Shown piece after piece: positions 9,199-16,303 of a stretch of DNA of 64,000 nt. The notes under the pieces are model-generated. The model was not told where the DNA came from. It did no database searches and saw only the letters and a list, made by a program, of their open reading frames with translations. The number at the start of each line of letters is the position of its first letter. Within the stretch, counting starts at the first letter, position 1. The DNA comes from Paenibacillus sp. HB172176 (GTDB lineage: Bacteria > Bacillota > Bacilli > Paenibacillales > Paenibacillaceae): NCBI RefSeq assembly GCF_011947265.1, contig NZ_JAATHD010000003.1, positions 310,001 through 374,000 of the forward strand, written 5' to 3'. The position numbers and the translations under genes were made by a program.

Positions 9199-9291
9199 TG
9201 GTTGCCTCCTCCAAACCGATAATGGTAAAATCCTTCACTGCGAAAGCTTGCGAGTGCTTCCCTCCTTTCCATGGGATTTTCGTTCAAGCTC

Positions 9292-9321
9292 AGTATAGAT
9301 AACGCTTTCATTCAGGGGCAA
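9292..9321 (-). promoter_or_regulatory. Sigma-A promoter of the pectate lyase gene
   Basis: On the minus strand, TTGCCC (9321-9316) and TATACT (9297-9292) are separated by 18 bases, and the pectate lyase ATG lies about 95 bases downstream. The spacer contains the cre site listed next. Confidence 0.6.
9297..9311 (-). promoter_or_regulatory. CcpA cre site in the pectate lyase promoter
   Basis: The minus strand reads ATGAAAGCGTTATCT, a full match to the Bacillus consensus WTGNAANCGNWNNCW. Its position between -35 and -10 fits repression by CcpA when preferred sugars are present, as expected for an extracellular polysaccharide lyase. Confidence 0.7.
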
Positions 9322-9478
9322 CCAATCATTCAGCCATGGGATGCGCAAATCGCGCAAACCGTCATGGCGAGCGCGAATATCGGATCGGTTCATGGAAAGG
9401 CGAATGGGTTAGTCGCGGCTGAAGGCAGGCGGATTCGACAATTCGGGAGACGAAGCGAATGGCTTTTATAGGAAGCGC

Positions 9479-9507
9479 TTGACGGCGAGGCGTATTCCGC
9501 TTACACT
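9479..9507 (+). promoter_or_regulatory. Sigma-A promoter of the CatE-like gene
   Basis: TTGACG (9479-9484) and TACACT (9502-9507) are separated by 17 bases, about 50 bases before the ATG at 9559. The rest of the 360-base gap 9199-9558 holds only the divergent pectate lyase promoter. An open frame at 9271-9471 has no start signal. Confidence 0.55.
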
Positions 9508-9522
9508 TATGTTAATAACAAA

Positions 9523-9535
9523 TAGTAAGTAACTA
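9523..9535 (+). promoter_or_regulatory. Operator-like inverted repeat TAGTAAGTAACTA
   Basis: TAGT-aagta-ACTA lies just downstream of the -10 of the dioxygenase gene, where a repressor would block transcription. In Bacillus the related catDE genes are controlled by HxlR/DUF24-type quinone-sensing repressors (YodB, CatR). Assigning this site to such a regulator is inference from gene function and position only. Confidence 0.4.
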
Positions 9536-9558
9536 ATATATATAGAGGATGATAAGAG

Positions 9559-10422
9559 ATGACAAACATGATTCACCCGGAAACAAGGCTTGGAGAAGTG
9601 AAATTGAAGGTCAGTCAGTTGGAACGCTCCATTGCCTTCTATCAGGACGTAATCGGCTTTCGCGTTCTAAACCAATATGATCGAACGGCGGAATTGACCG
9701 CAGATGGCAGCAGTTCGCTCCTTGTACTTGAAGAAATTCCAAATGCGATAACGACAAGACCTCGAACGACGAGCGGCCTCTACCACTTCGCGATTCTGCT
9801 GCCGACAAGACGAGATCTCGGCATGGTTCTGCGCAGACTGATCGAAGCGAAGCTTCAGCTTGGTCAAGCGGATCATCTCGTGAGCGAAGCGATCTATCTG
9901 TCCGATCCCGATCAGAACGGGATCGAAATCTACCGCGACCGGCCGCGCGAAGAGTGGAAGCATGAAGCAGACGGTTCGGTCGTGATGGATTCGCTGCCGA
10001 TTGACTGGGAGGGCTTGCTGAACGAAGCGAAGGACGTTCCTTGGACCGGACTGCCCGCAGGAACGACAATCGGTCATGTGCATTTCCACGTTCATAGCTT
10101 GGAGCAGGCCAAAGCTTTCTATTGCGATGCGCTTGGATTCGAGATGCAGGCGGACTTGGGACGCCGGATGGGCGCGTTATTCATCGGCGCGGGCGGCTAT
10201 CATCATCATATCGGATTGAATATATGGGCAGGCCAGAACGCGCCGCGCACGCCGCAGAACGCCACGGGATTGGCATATGCCGAGATCATTCTACCGTCCG
10301 GCGAAGAGCTTGAGGCTGTTATTAAGAGGTTGAGGGATTCGGGATATTCTGCGAGCTATGAAGACGGATTCTGGTTTATAATAGATCCGTCCGGCATTAC
10401 GCTCAAGCTGTCCGCCGCTTAA
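9559..10422 (+). CDS. VOC-family ring-cleavage dioxygenase (CatE-like, catechol 2,3-dioxygenase)
   Basis: The 287-residue protein has two vicinal-oxygen-chelate repeats. The first starts at LGEVKLKVSQLERSIAFYQDVIGF, the second at IGHVHFHVHSLEQAKAFYCDALGF, and EIYRD closes the first half. Candidate metal ligands are the His residues of HVHFHVH and the downstream Glu (YAEIILPSGEE). Length and layout match Bacillus CatE (YfiE), which opens catechol-type rings and protects against quinones. The exact substrate cannot be read. The ATG at 9559 follows AGAGGATGATAAGAG. The gene stands alone with its own promoter. Confidence 0.82.
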   Translation: MTNMIHPETRLGEVKLKVSQLERSIAFYQDVIGFRVLNQYDRTAELTADGSSSLLVLEEIPNAITTRPRTTSGLYHFAILLPTRRDLGMVLRRLIEAKLQLGQADHLVSEAIYLSDPDQNGIEIYRDRPREEWKHEADGSVVMDSLPIDWEGLLNEAKDVPWTGLPAGTTIGHVHFHVHSLEQAKAFYCDALGFEMQADLGRRMGALFIGAGGYHHHIGLNIWAGQNAPRTPQNATGLAYAEIILPSGEELEAVIKRLRDSGYSASYEDGFWFIIDPSGITLKLSAA

Positions 10423-10427
10423 TCGCG

Positions 10428-10461
10428 AAGGGACAGCTTAGAGAAACGGAGGCTGTCCCTT
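10428..10461 (+). other. Hairpin AAGGGACAGC/GCTGTCCCTT after the CatE-like gene
   Basis: A perfect 10-bp stem (10428-10437 with 10452-10461) lies 6 bases after the stop. It has no T-tract, so it is at best a weak terminator. Its 3' arm covers the end of the ribosome binding site and the start of the chromate transporter relic, so it could also hide that start. Confidence 0.45.
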
Positions 10462-10552
10462 GAACGAGAAATGGAAGAAGTACGTGGAAATTATATTGGT
10501 TTCCGGAAGATTGGGATTAACTTCCTTCGGAGGTCCGGCAGCTCGTAATTGA
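10460..10552 (+). pseudogene. Relic of a chromate transporter (ChrA family) N-terminus
   Basis: A TTG start at 10460 preceded by GGAGG opens a 30-residue frame that includes NEKWKKYVEIILVSGRLGLT and ends SFGGPAARN before TGA. The KLGLTSFGGPAAH-type motif is the N-terminal signature of CHR-family chromate transporters, whose full length is about 180-400 residues. Here the frame stops right after the motif and no further transmembrane coding sequence follows, so this is the surviving 5' end of a deleted gene. Confidence 0.6.
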
Positions 10553-10608
10553 AGCTGTTATAAGCAACACTGGATAGTGGGGATCAACTCAGGAAAGGAG
10601 CGAAGGAG

Positions 10609-10782
10609 ATGGATTTCACACTTGGCGCCGATGAAGTTGTTCGTCGCATTAAGGAACTGCAGTCATCGGGCGGTTCTGTTTCGAAGAAACAGGTTAAGCA
10701 GAGCGACCCGGAGCTGGTGCGCAATGCGTTGTTCTACTTCCCAAGCTGGGAGTATGCAATCAAGAACGCGGAACAGCTGTAG
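10609..10782 (+). CDS. Small protein, homing-endonuclease-associated-repeat-like
   Basis: A 57-residue frame starts at an ATG with a strong site (AAAGGAGCGAAGGAG). Its sequence, with RRIKELQSSGGSVSKKQVKQ, then DPELVRNALFYFPSWEYAI, follows the pattern of the helical repeat found beside HNH endonucleases and in small bacterial DNA-binding proteins (a helix, a Gly-Ser turn, then dPeL..aa..yFpSWe.Al). The family call is made by eye. No HNH or LAGLIDADG nuclease is nearby. A DNA-binding or regulatory role is possible but not shown. Confidence 0.6.
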   Translation: MDFTLGADEVVRRIKELQSSGGSVSKKQVKQSDPELVRNALFYFPSWEYAIKNAEQL

Positions 10783-10823
10783 TCAGCTCGTACATACATA
10801 ATGAATCAATCGAGGAACAAATG

Positions 10824-10865
10824 AAGACCTTGCTGATCGGCGCTAGAACCGCTAGGCAAGGTCTT
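10824..10865. terminator. Rho-independent terminator between converging genes
   Basis: A 10-bp perfect stem AAGACCTTGC/GCAAGGTCTT encloses a 22-base loop. It is followed on the plus strand by TGTTGTAATATTTGTT. It lies between the small protein and the converging stalk-domain gene and could act for both. Confidence 0.6.
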
Positions 10866-10893
10866 GTTGTAATATTTGTTAAACGGCGTTCAG

Positions 10894-11295
10894 TTACGAA
10901 TGGCTTTCTGTCAAAATATCGATCCAGGACGTGTCCATGAAGGTCTCGCCGTTCCGAACATAGAATAGACCCGGCAGCTCGCGTCCGTTACAGCGGATGA
11001 GATGATCCTGGAGCAGCAGGGAGAAGGAACTGTCATTCATCTTGACATCAACGGTGTCATTCTCCGGATTGTAGACGACCTTGCCGCCGCGGCTCTCAAC
11101 ATAGGGGCGAAGCGAGCGATATGCGCCATGGGGATCAGTCAAGGCTTCGGTCGAATTGCTGTTGCTTATAAGAAGAAGGCTTTCCGCTTCTGCCGCCGAT
11201 GCCGCTGTCCAAGGCGGCGAGAGGGCCGCAAAGAAGAGCGTAAAAGCGGCCAGAGCGATCATCGTCAAATTGGAAGCAAGATGCTTTGGTTTCAT
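10894..11295 (-). CDS. Exported stalk-domain (copper amine oxidase N-terminal-like) protein
   Basis: The 133-residue protein begins with a signal peptide (MKPKHLASNLTMIALAAFTL, cleavage after SAAEA). The rest has the pattern of the copper amine oxidase N-domain or stalk domain that is abundant in Paenibacillus surface proteins: RSLRPYVESRGGKVVYNPEN, then a strand pair and GLFYVRNGETFMDTSWI. No catalytic domain is attached, so it may simply be an exported binding module. The frame is open upstream to a TTG at 11334, but the ATG at 11295 follows GGGGGACAGG with better spacing and starts directly with the signal peptide. Confidence 0.7.
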   Translation of the reverse strand: MKPKHLASNLTMIALAAFTLFFAALSPPWTAASAAEAESLLLISNSNSTEALTDPHGAYRSLRPYVESRGGKVVYNPENDTVDVKMNDSSFSLLLQDHLIRCNGRELPGLFYVRNGETFMDTSWIDILTESHS

Positions 11296-11393
11296 AACGC
11301 CTGTCCCCCGACCTTCGTATTGGAATGGATGCAAGAGATAGGATAAGCTATGAATGTTAAGCGTATGTATGCCCCATATGAAGATTTCGCAAA

Positions 11394-11828
11394 TTAGGAG
11401 GCTTGGGATTGGCTGTCGGATTTCGAAGAAGCTTTGCGTCCCGATTCGCTTGCTTCCCCTTCAACGCTTGCGGCAGGCTTCATCTTGCTGTTTCCGTTGA
11501 ACACGCCGCCGGCTTCAATGATGAAGGACTCCGCCGTAATGTTGCCGTTCAATACGCCCGTGGAGCAGATGGTCAGCTTTCCCTTCGCTTCAACATCGCC
11601 TTCCAAACGTCCGGCGAGAACGAGGTCGCGCGTCGTAATATTGGATTTTGCGTATCCGCTTTCGCCAATCGTGACATCTCCTTCCACAAGCATGTCGCCG
11701 AGCAGCTTTCCTTCAATGCGAATGGAGGCTTGCGATTGCAGATTGCCCTCGAATACGGTGCCTACGCCGATCAAGGTGTCGGTCGTATCCGGATTGATTT
11801 TCTTCGTTTCGCTCTTTGATTTGAACAT
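11394..11828 (-). CDS. Bactofilin
   Basis: Bactofilins form membrane-associated, nucleotide-independent filaments that place cell wall enzymes. The 144-residue protein has a short charged N-terminus, the right-handed beta-helix core with regularly spaced Gly and hydrophobic residues (IRIEGKLLGDMLVEGDVTIG, DLVLAGRLEGDVEAKGKL), and a disordered Ser/Ala/Lys tail. It lies 13 bases after an M23 peptidase gene on the same strand. That pairing is common and suggests the filament positions or controls the peptidase. Confidence 0.9.
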   Translation of the reverse strand: MFKSKSETKKINPDTTDTLIGVGTVFEGNLQSQASIRIEGKLLGDMLVEGDVTIGESGYAKSNITTRDLVLAGRLEGDVEAKGKLTICSTGVLNGNITAESFIIEAGGVFNGNSKMKPAASVEGEASESGRKASSKSDSQSQAS

Positions 11829-11841
11829 GGCTTATCCCATC

Positions 11842-12852
11842 CTATTCTTCTTTGATATACGGCGCGGGATCGACGGTCGTCCCGTTCACGATCACTTCAT
11901 AATGAATATGGGGACCGGTGCTCCGCCCCGTATTGCCAAGCTCGCCGATAACCTGACCCTTGACGACCTTCTCGCCGACCTTCGCTAACAGCTTGTTCAT
12001 ATGCATATAACGCGTTTCGATGCCTCGGCCATGATCGATAATGATATTGTTCCCATAAGGGTATTCCCGCTCCGATTTGACGACGACGCCGTCGGCTGTC
12101 GCGTAGACTGGATCCCCGCGCGTTCCTCCAAGATCGAGCCCGGAATGAAAGGCCGATCTGCCCGTGATAGGATCCTTGCGGACGCCAAATTCGGAAGTGA
12201 TTCTGCGGCTGTCGGCAGGCCAGATCGTTGGCGTAATACTGAGAATATGCTGATACTGCAGCAGCGCTTCTTTCGTGGACTGGAGCTGCGGTTTCAGTTC
12301 TTCCATAGTGGCGGACAAGGAGGAATAGCTCTGCATGGTCTCAATCAGCAAGCTGTTATTGCCGTCAGTACCATCCATGAATGCTCCGTTTGCCGGGCCG
12401 ACTTGTTCAGAGGGATACATCAGAAATTCTTCGCCGCCCTGACCGTCATTCTTCTCATCCAGTATGGAGGAGATCTGAACCTTCGGCTCCTTAATGCCCG
12501 CAATTTCCTTCAGCTGCTGGTCCAGCTCGGTAATTTCGGACATTTTGTTTTCCATGAGCTCGGCTTGATCCGACAGCAAGGCCAAGCTGTCTTCAAGCGT
12601 TGATATTTGATTCTCCTTGCTTGACAGCAGCTGTTCATAGCCGGCTTCGGATCTGGAAAGCTGGTTTTTCAATTCATGAATGCGGGAGGTATTCCCGGAG
12701 AAGAGGTAGATGAGGAGCGCTGTGCTTATGATGAATAATAAGAATAGGACTGGCAGTATAATGATGATGATTCGCGGTATTCGATATCGCTGAACGGCCT
12801 GATTCGCATCCGGAATGACAACGAATGTGAACGGTTTGGAGATCCACTTCAT
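11842..12852 (-). CDS. Membrane-anchored M23 (LytM-type) metallopeptidase
   Basis: The 336-residue protein should cut peptidoglycan cross-bridges outside the membrane, or act as a non-enzymatic LytM activator. It has a cytoplasmic N-terminus, one membrane segment (IIIIILPVLFLLFIISTALL) and a long coiled coil (ELKNQLSRSEAGYEQLLSSK onward to about residue 110). The C-terminal M23 domain keeps zinc and catalytic motifs: HSGLDLG (HxxxD), RYMHMN and HIHYEV (HxH), so it is probably active. The ATG at 12852 follows AGGAGGATAAA; an upstream extension to 12879 is unlikely. The bactofilin gene follows in the same operon. Confidence 0.9.
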   Translation of the reverse strand: MKWISKPFTFVVIPDANQAVQRYRIPRIIIIILPVLFLLFIISTALLIYLFSGNTSRIHELKNQLSRSEAGYEQLLSSKENQISTLEDSLALLSDQAELMENKMSEITELDQQLKEIAGIKEPKVQISSILDEKNDGQGGEEFLMYPSEQVGPANGAFMDGTDGNNSLLIETMQSYSSLSATMEELKPQLQSTKEALLQYQHILSITPTIWPADSRRITSEFGVRKDPITGRSAFHSGLDLGGTRGDPVYATADGVVVKSEREYPYGNNIIIDHGRGIETRYMHMNKLLAKVGEKVVKGQVIGELGNTGRSTGPHIHYEVIVNGTTVDPAPYIKEE

Positions 12853-13050
12853 TTTTATCCTCCTAGAAACTATTTCCAAGACATGTTCGACCGTATATTA
12901 TTCGACACTGAGGCTTCAAATCCTTCTTTTTCCGCAAAATAACACAAGCATTGCGATTCGCTGTCGAATGGCTTTACAATTGTAGGAGACAGGCGTATTG
13001 CCGATGGGATGATTCCCTGCTGGGAACAATAGAAAATAGGAGCGGATTGC

Positions 13051-13881
13051 ATGTTGAAATGGGATGGACATACGCATTCGCAGTTCTGCTATCATGGCAG
13101 CAGCGACAGGCTGGAGCATTATATAGAAAATGCGGTGGCGCAAGGCTTTGAACGATATACGATCAGCGAGCATCCTCCGCTTCCGCGGGAATGGGTGAAC
13201 GATGCCTTATTAATGAAAGAGCTTGCCATGCCGAAAGCCGAGCTGTCCCTTTACATGAACGAGGTGCTTCGTTTGAAGCGCGAATATGAAGGGAAAATCG
13301 AAATTACGGCGGGGCTCGAGCTGGATTATTTGGAGGGAAGGTTCGATTTCACCGAAGAAATCATAAACGAATGGCAGCATAGCCTGGAGGATGTGGTATT
13401 CTCGGTTCATTTCCTGCCGGGCGTTGGCGGCATGCGCTGCATCGACTTTACGACCCATGATTTCCGTAGCCATCTGCTGACTTATTACGGCAACATGGAT
13501 GAGCTTGCGAATGCTTATTATGATCATGTCGAGGGTGCGATAGAAGCGGCCTCGCGGCTGCCAGTGCGGACAAGACTCGGACATGTGAATCTGATAGAGA
13601 AATTTCGTACGGCACTTCCGCCCATAGACCAGCAATTAATCGAGAAGCGATTAAGGAGGCTGCTTCCTCTGCTCGAGGAGGGAGGGGTTGGCGTCGATGT
13701 GAATACGGCGGGCTTAAGGGTTGCGACTTGCGGCAAGCCCTATGTGCCGGAGTGGTTCCTGCAGCAATGCTTGAAGCGTGGAATCTCTTGTGTTTACGGC
13801 TCCGACTCGCATAAGCCGGAGCAGGTTGGTTTCGGCTATGATTGGTTTGAGTCGCAGATGAAACGCTTTGCGGCCGAATGA
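13051..13881 (+). CDS. Histidinol-phosphatase, PHP family (HisJ/HisK-like)
   Basis: PHP-type histidinol-phosphatases remove phosphate from histidinol phosphate in histidine synthesis. The 276-residue protein has the family's metal motifs: DGHTHSQFC near the N-terminus, ISEHPPLP, AGLELDYL, VVFSVHFLPG, LGHVNLI and the terminal GSDSHKPEQVG. The length is normal for HisJ (about 270). The ATG at 13051 has GGAGCGG upstream. It lies far from any other his gene in the window, so the physiological substrate is not certain. The acetyltransferase gene follows after 16 bases. Confidence 0.85.
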   Translation: MLKWDGHTHSQFCYHGSSDRLEHYIENAVAQGFERYTISEHPPLPREWVNDALLMKELAMPKAELSLYMNEVLRLKREYEGKIEITAGLELDYLEGRFDFTEEIINEWQHSLEDVVFSVHFLPGVGGMRCIDFTTHDFRSHLLTYYGNMDELANAYYDHVEGAIEAASRLPVRTRLGHVNLIEKFRTALPPIDQQLIEKRLRRLLPLLEEGGVGVDVNTAGLRVATCGKPYVPEWFLQQCLKRGISCVYGSDSHKPEQVGFGYDWFESQMKRFAAE

Positions 13882-13897
13882 AGGAGGAACAGACATT

Positions 13898-14395
13898 TTG
13901 CCTGAGAGAATCAATATCATGGTGGTGCCTGCCAGCGATGCAGGGCTGAGGCGACTTATCGCAGAGCTGGACAGCTACCTGTCCGGCTTATATCCGGCTG
14001 ATGAAATCTTCGCAGTCGATCTTGAAGCCGCGGAGACGAGGGAGATGATCTTCGCCGTTGCCTATACGGACGGCAAGGCCGTCGGCTGCGGCGCGATTCG
14101 CAGATTGGATGAAGCCGCGGCGGAGCTCAAGCGCTTCTACGTGCTGCCGGAATGCCGCAGATCGGGTATCGCGGGCGAGCTCTGCCGATTTCTGGAGAAG
14201 CGATGCAGGGAGCAGGGCATCGCCGTTCTTCGTCTCGAGACGGGAGCGCCTCAATATGAGTCGCTCGGCTTCTACAGGAAGCAAGGATTTTATGGGATTG
14301 ACCGGTATGGCGAATATGTTCATTGCGAATCGAGCTTGTGCATGGAGAAGCGGCTGACAGATACGGCTAACGAAACCATAAATCCCGAAACCTGA
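13898..14395 (+). CDS. GNAT-family N-acetyltransferase
   Basis: This 165-residue protein has the GNAT fold: beta strand AVGCGAIRRLDEAAAELKRFYVLPE, the acetyl-CoA pyrophosphate loop RRSGIAGELCRFLEKRC, then LRLETGAPQYESLGFYRKQGF. The acceptor is unknown. The start is taken as TTG 13898, 10 bases after AAGGAGG. The frame is open to another TTG at 13868 inside the preceding hisJ gene. The last 29 bases overlap the end of the convergent SgrR-type gene. Confidence 0.85.
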   Translation: MPERINIMVVPASDAGLRRLIAELDSYLSGLYPADEIFAVDLEAAETREMIFAVAYTDGKAVGCGAIRRLDEAAAELKRFYVLPECRRSGIAGELCRFLEKRCREQGIAVLRLETGAPQYESLGFYRKQGFYGIDRYGEYVHCESSLCMEKRLTDTANETINPET

Positions 14396-16169
14396 CCCAG
14401 CCGAGCGACTCGAGCGAGATGCCCTGGACAGACGGATGGAAGGCGGTCTTGAGCGCTTTGCGGTAGAGAAGGAACAAGGAGTTGTCCTCAATCAGCCGCT
14501 TCTCCATCGCGAGGAAATGTTCTGACCGCTTCGTCTGGTCCGGCTCCTCCAGCAATTGCTTCATAGGTTTGTCGAGCACCGGAATGAGCTGAGGATTCAT
14601 GTGCTGCAGCATGCTTGCGTACAGATCGATAAGCCGAAGCTCCCGATGCTCGTCCAGCATAACGGCGAATAGGAGCAAATCCGCCGTCATGCGGGAGGAG
14701 CCCTTGAACTCTTCCGCCTTCAGCAGCCGAAGCTCAAGCGGAACATCGATCTCCTTCAGCAACGCTTGAATCAGCTCGGCATCCCTGGCGTACTCGGGAA
14801 TCGTTGTAAGCCGCAGGGTCTGCCCCTCATAGCCAGCCTCGCGGAGCCGCTTCTTGAGCGACGCATAATTGCATGGCTTGAAGGTTCGCTTCCGAATTTC
14901 TCTGGACTCGGTCCGATTCAGCGTTGTCGCCGGCTCAAGAACATCGCCCGACAGAAGCTCGAGCAGTCTGTTGCGGTCGATCGCCTCGTTGATAACGGCG
15001 CGTATTTCCGCATTCTCCATAGGACCGCCGTTTAACGCATTGACGGTCATGAATTTGATGGTTGTGCCAGATTGCTTGATCTGCTGCCATTCCCCTCCGT
15101 CCATCTCGGTAATCCGCGCATTGTGCATCACCTGGAAGGTGCTGCGATTCATCAAATCCTCATGCTTTCCCTCCTCCTCCTCCGATCCCCCCAAGCTCCA
15201 AACCTCTACCCGATCCAGAAACGCTCTTCCCTGAAAATAAGGCTGAAAAGCCTCCAACGTCCAGACGCCCTGCGTACTTGATTCCAGCCTAAACGGTCCT
15301 GTACCGATCGGCTTCAGGCCGAATGCCATGCCATCAGCGCGGCAAAGCTCCTCCGGCACGATGGACGCCCGATTCGTCGAGAGGAAGGAGAGGAACAATT
15401 CGTTCGGCTTGCTCAGCATGATACGAATCGTCGTTTCATTCACGATTTCCATCCCGGCGATATCCTTGTATACCCAGCTGTACAAGCCTTGCGGTGCGAG
15501 TGATTTGAGCCGCTCCAGCGAATACAGCACATCTGCCGCCGTCATCTCCCTTCCATGATGGAACAGAACGCCTTTGCGCAGATAGAAGGTCCAGGTGACA
15601 CGGGCTTTATCCGCCTCCCAGGCATGAGCGAGATGGGGAACCGCTTCCTGCGTCTTCCCGTCCAGGCGAATAAGGCTGTCGAACAACTGATTGACGAGAT
15701 GCGATTCGCCGAAGAAATGAATGCAGGCCGGGTCCAGCGTATGAATCGTCTGGGGCAAAGGGAACCGCAGCACATCCCTGCGGCGAGAGCCCTCGAGCTC
15801 CGAGCGGAAGCCGAAATGACCGGACAGCCATTCCTGGAACTGCGCTTGCATCCGCTCGCCGGCAGGCTGATGCTGGATAAGCGCAAGCGCCGCTTGCAGC
15901 TCCTGCTTGTCCACAAGCTCCTTGGCTTCTTTCAGAACGAGCTCCTCGAGCGAAGCCAGGAATGTGAGCAGCGATCGATTGCCGCGACCGCGCTTCGGCT
16001 CCCAGAGGAGCCATTGCTCCTGCTGCATGCGATTCAGAAGCAACACCATGTTACGCTGCGTGCATGTCAGGATGTCCGCCAGCTCGGTTGTCGTGCATGC
16101 CACGGGTTCATGTTCGCGCGCATGGGCGAAATGGCGGCGCATCGCGATATAATGTCGTCTGATCTTCAT
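14367..16169 (-). CDS. SgrR-family transcriptional regulator with solute-binding-like domain
   Basis: The 600-residue protein joins an N-terminal winged helix (about residues 5-110, TTELADILTCTQRNMVLLL, WEPKRGRGNRSLL) to a full periplasmic-binding-protein fold of the SBP_bac_5 type (HTLDPACIHFFGESHLVNQL, VTWTFYLRKGVLFHHGREMT, PIGTGPFRLES). In Escherichia coli SgrR senses phosphosugar stress. Bacillales carry many such proteins, often controlling a neighbouring transporter. There is no signal peptide, so the binding domain senses a cytoplasmic ligand. ATG 16169 follows AGGGAG with 7-base spacing; an upstream extension to 16235 is not supported. It is divergent from the DUF4173 gene, a possible target. 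Confidence 0.85.
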   Translation of the reverse strand: MKIRRHYIAMRRHFAHAREHEPVACTTTELADILTCTQRNMVLLLNRMQQEQWLLWEPKRGRGNRSLLTFLASLEELVLKEAKELVDKQELQAALALIQHQPAGERMQAQFQEWLSGHFGFRSELEGSRRRDVLRFPLPQTIHTLDPACIHFFGESHLVNQLFDSLIRLDGKTQEAVPHLAHAWEADKARVTWTFYLRKGVLFHHGREMTAADVLYSLERLKSLAPQGLYSWVYKDIAGMEIVNETTIRIMLSKPNELFLSFLSTNRASIVPEELCRADGMAFGLKPIGTGPFRLESSTQGVWTLEAFQPYFQGRAFLDRVEVWSLGGSEEEEGKHEDLMNRSTFQVMHNARITEMDGGEWQQIKQSGTTIKFMTVNALNGGPMENAEIRAVINEAIDRNRLLELLSGDVLEPATTLNRTESREIRKRTFKPCNYASLKKRLREAGYEGQTLRLTTIPEYARDAELIQALLKEIDVPLELRLLKAEEFKGSSRMTADLLLFAVMLDEHRELRLIDLYASMLQHMNPQLIPVLDKPMKQLLEEPDQTKRSEHFLAMEKRLIEDNSLFLLYRKALKTAFHPSVQGISLESLGWVRFRDLWFR

Positions 16170-16303
16170 GAGACAGCTCCCTTGATTGCACTGTAACGCA
16201 CTTAAAATATGAAATTTCCCAAAATTAACTTGCACTTTTTGTTCTTGTTTTTAAGGTTACAATAAAAGGAAAGGAATTGAAAGCTGTAAAGGGGTGTTCA
16301 TAC

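Noticed and set aside
9271-9471. 66-codon frame between the pectate lyase and the dioxygenase
   Set aside because: No Shine-Dalgarno sequence, and it covers the promoter and cre site of the divergent lyase gene.
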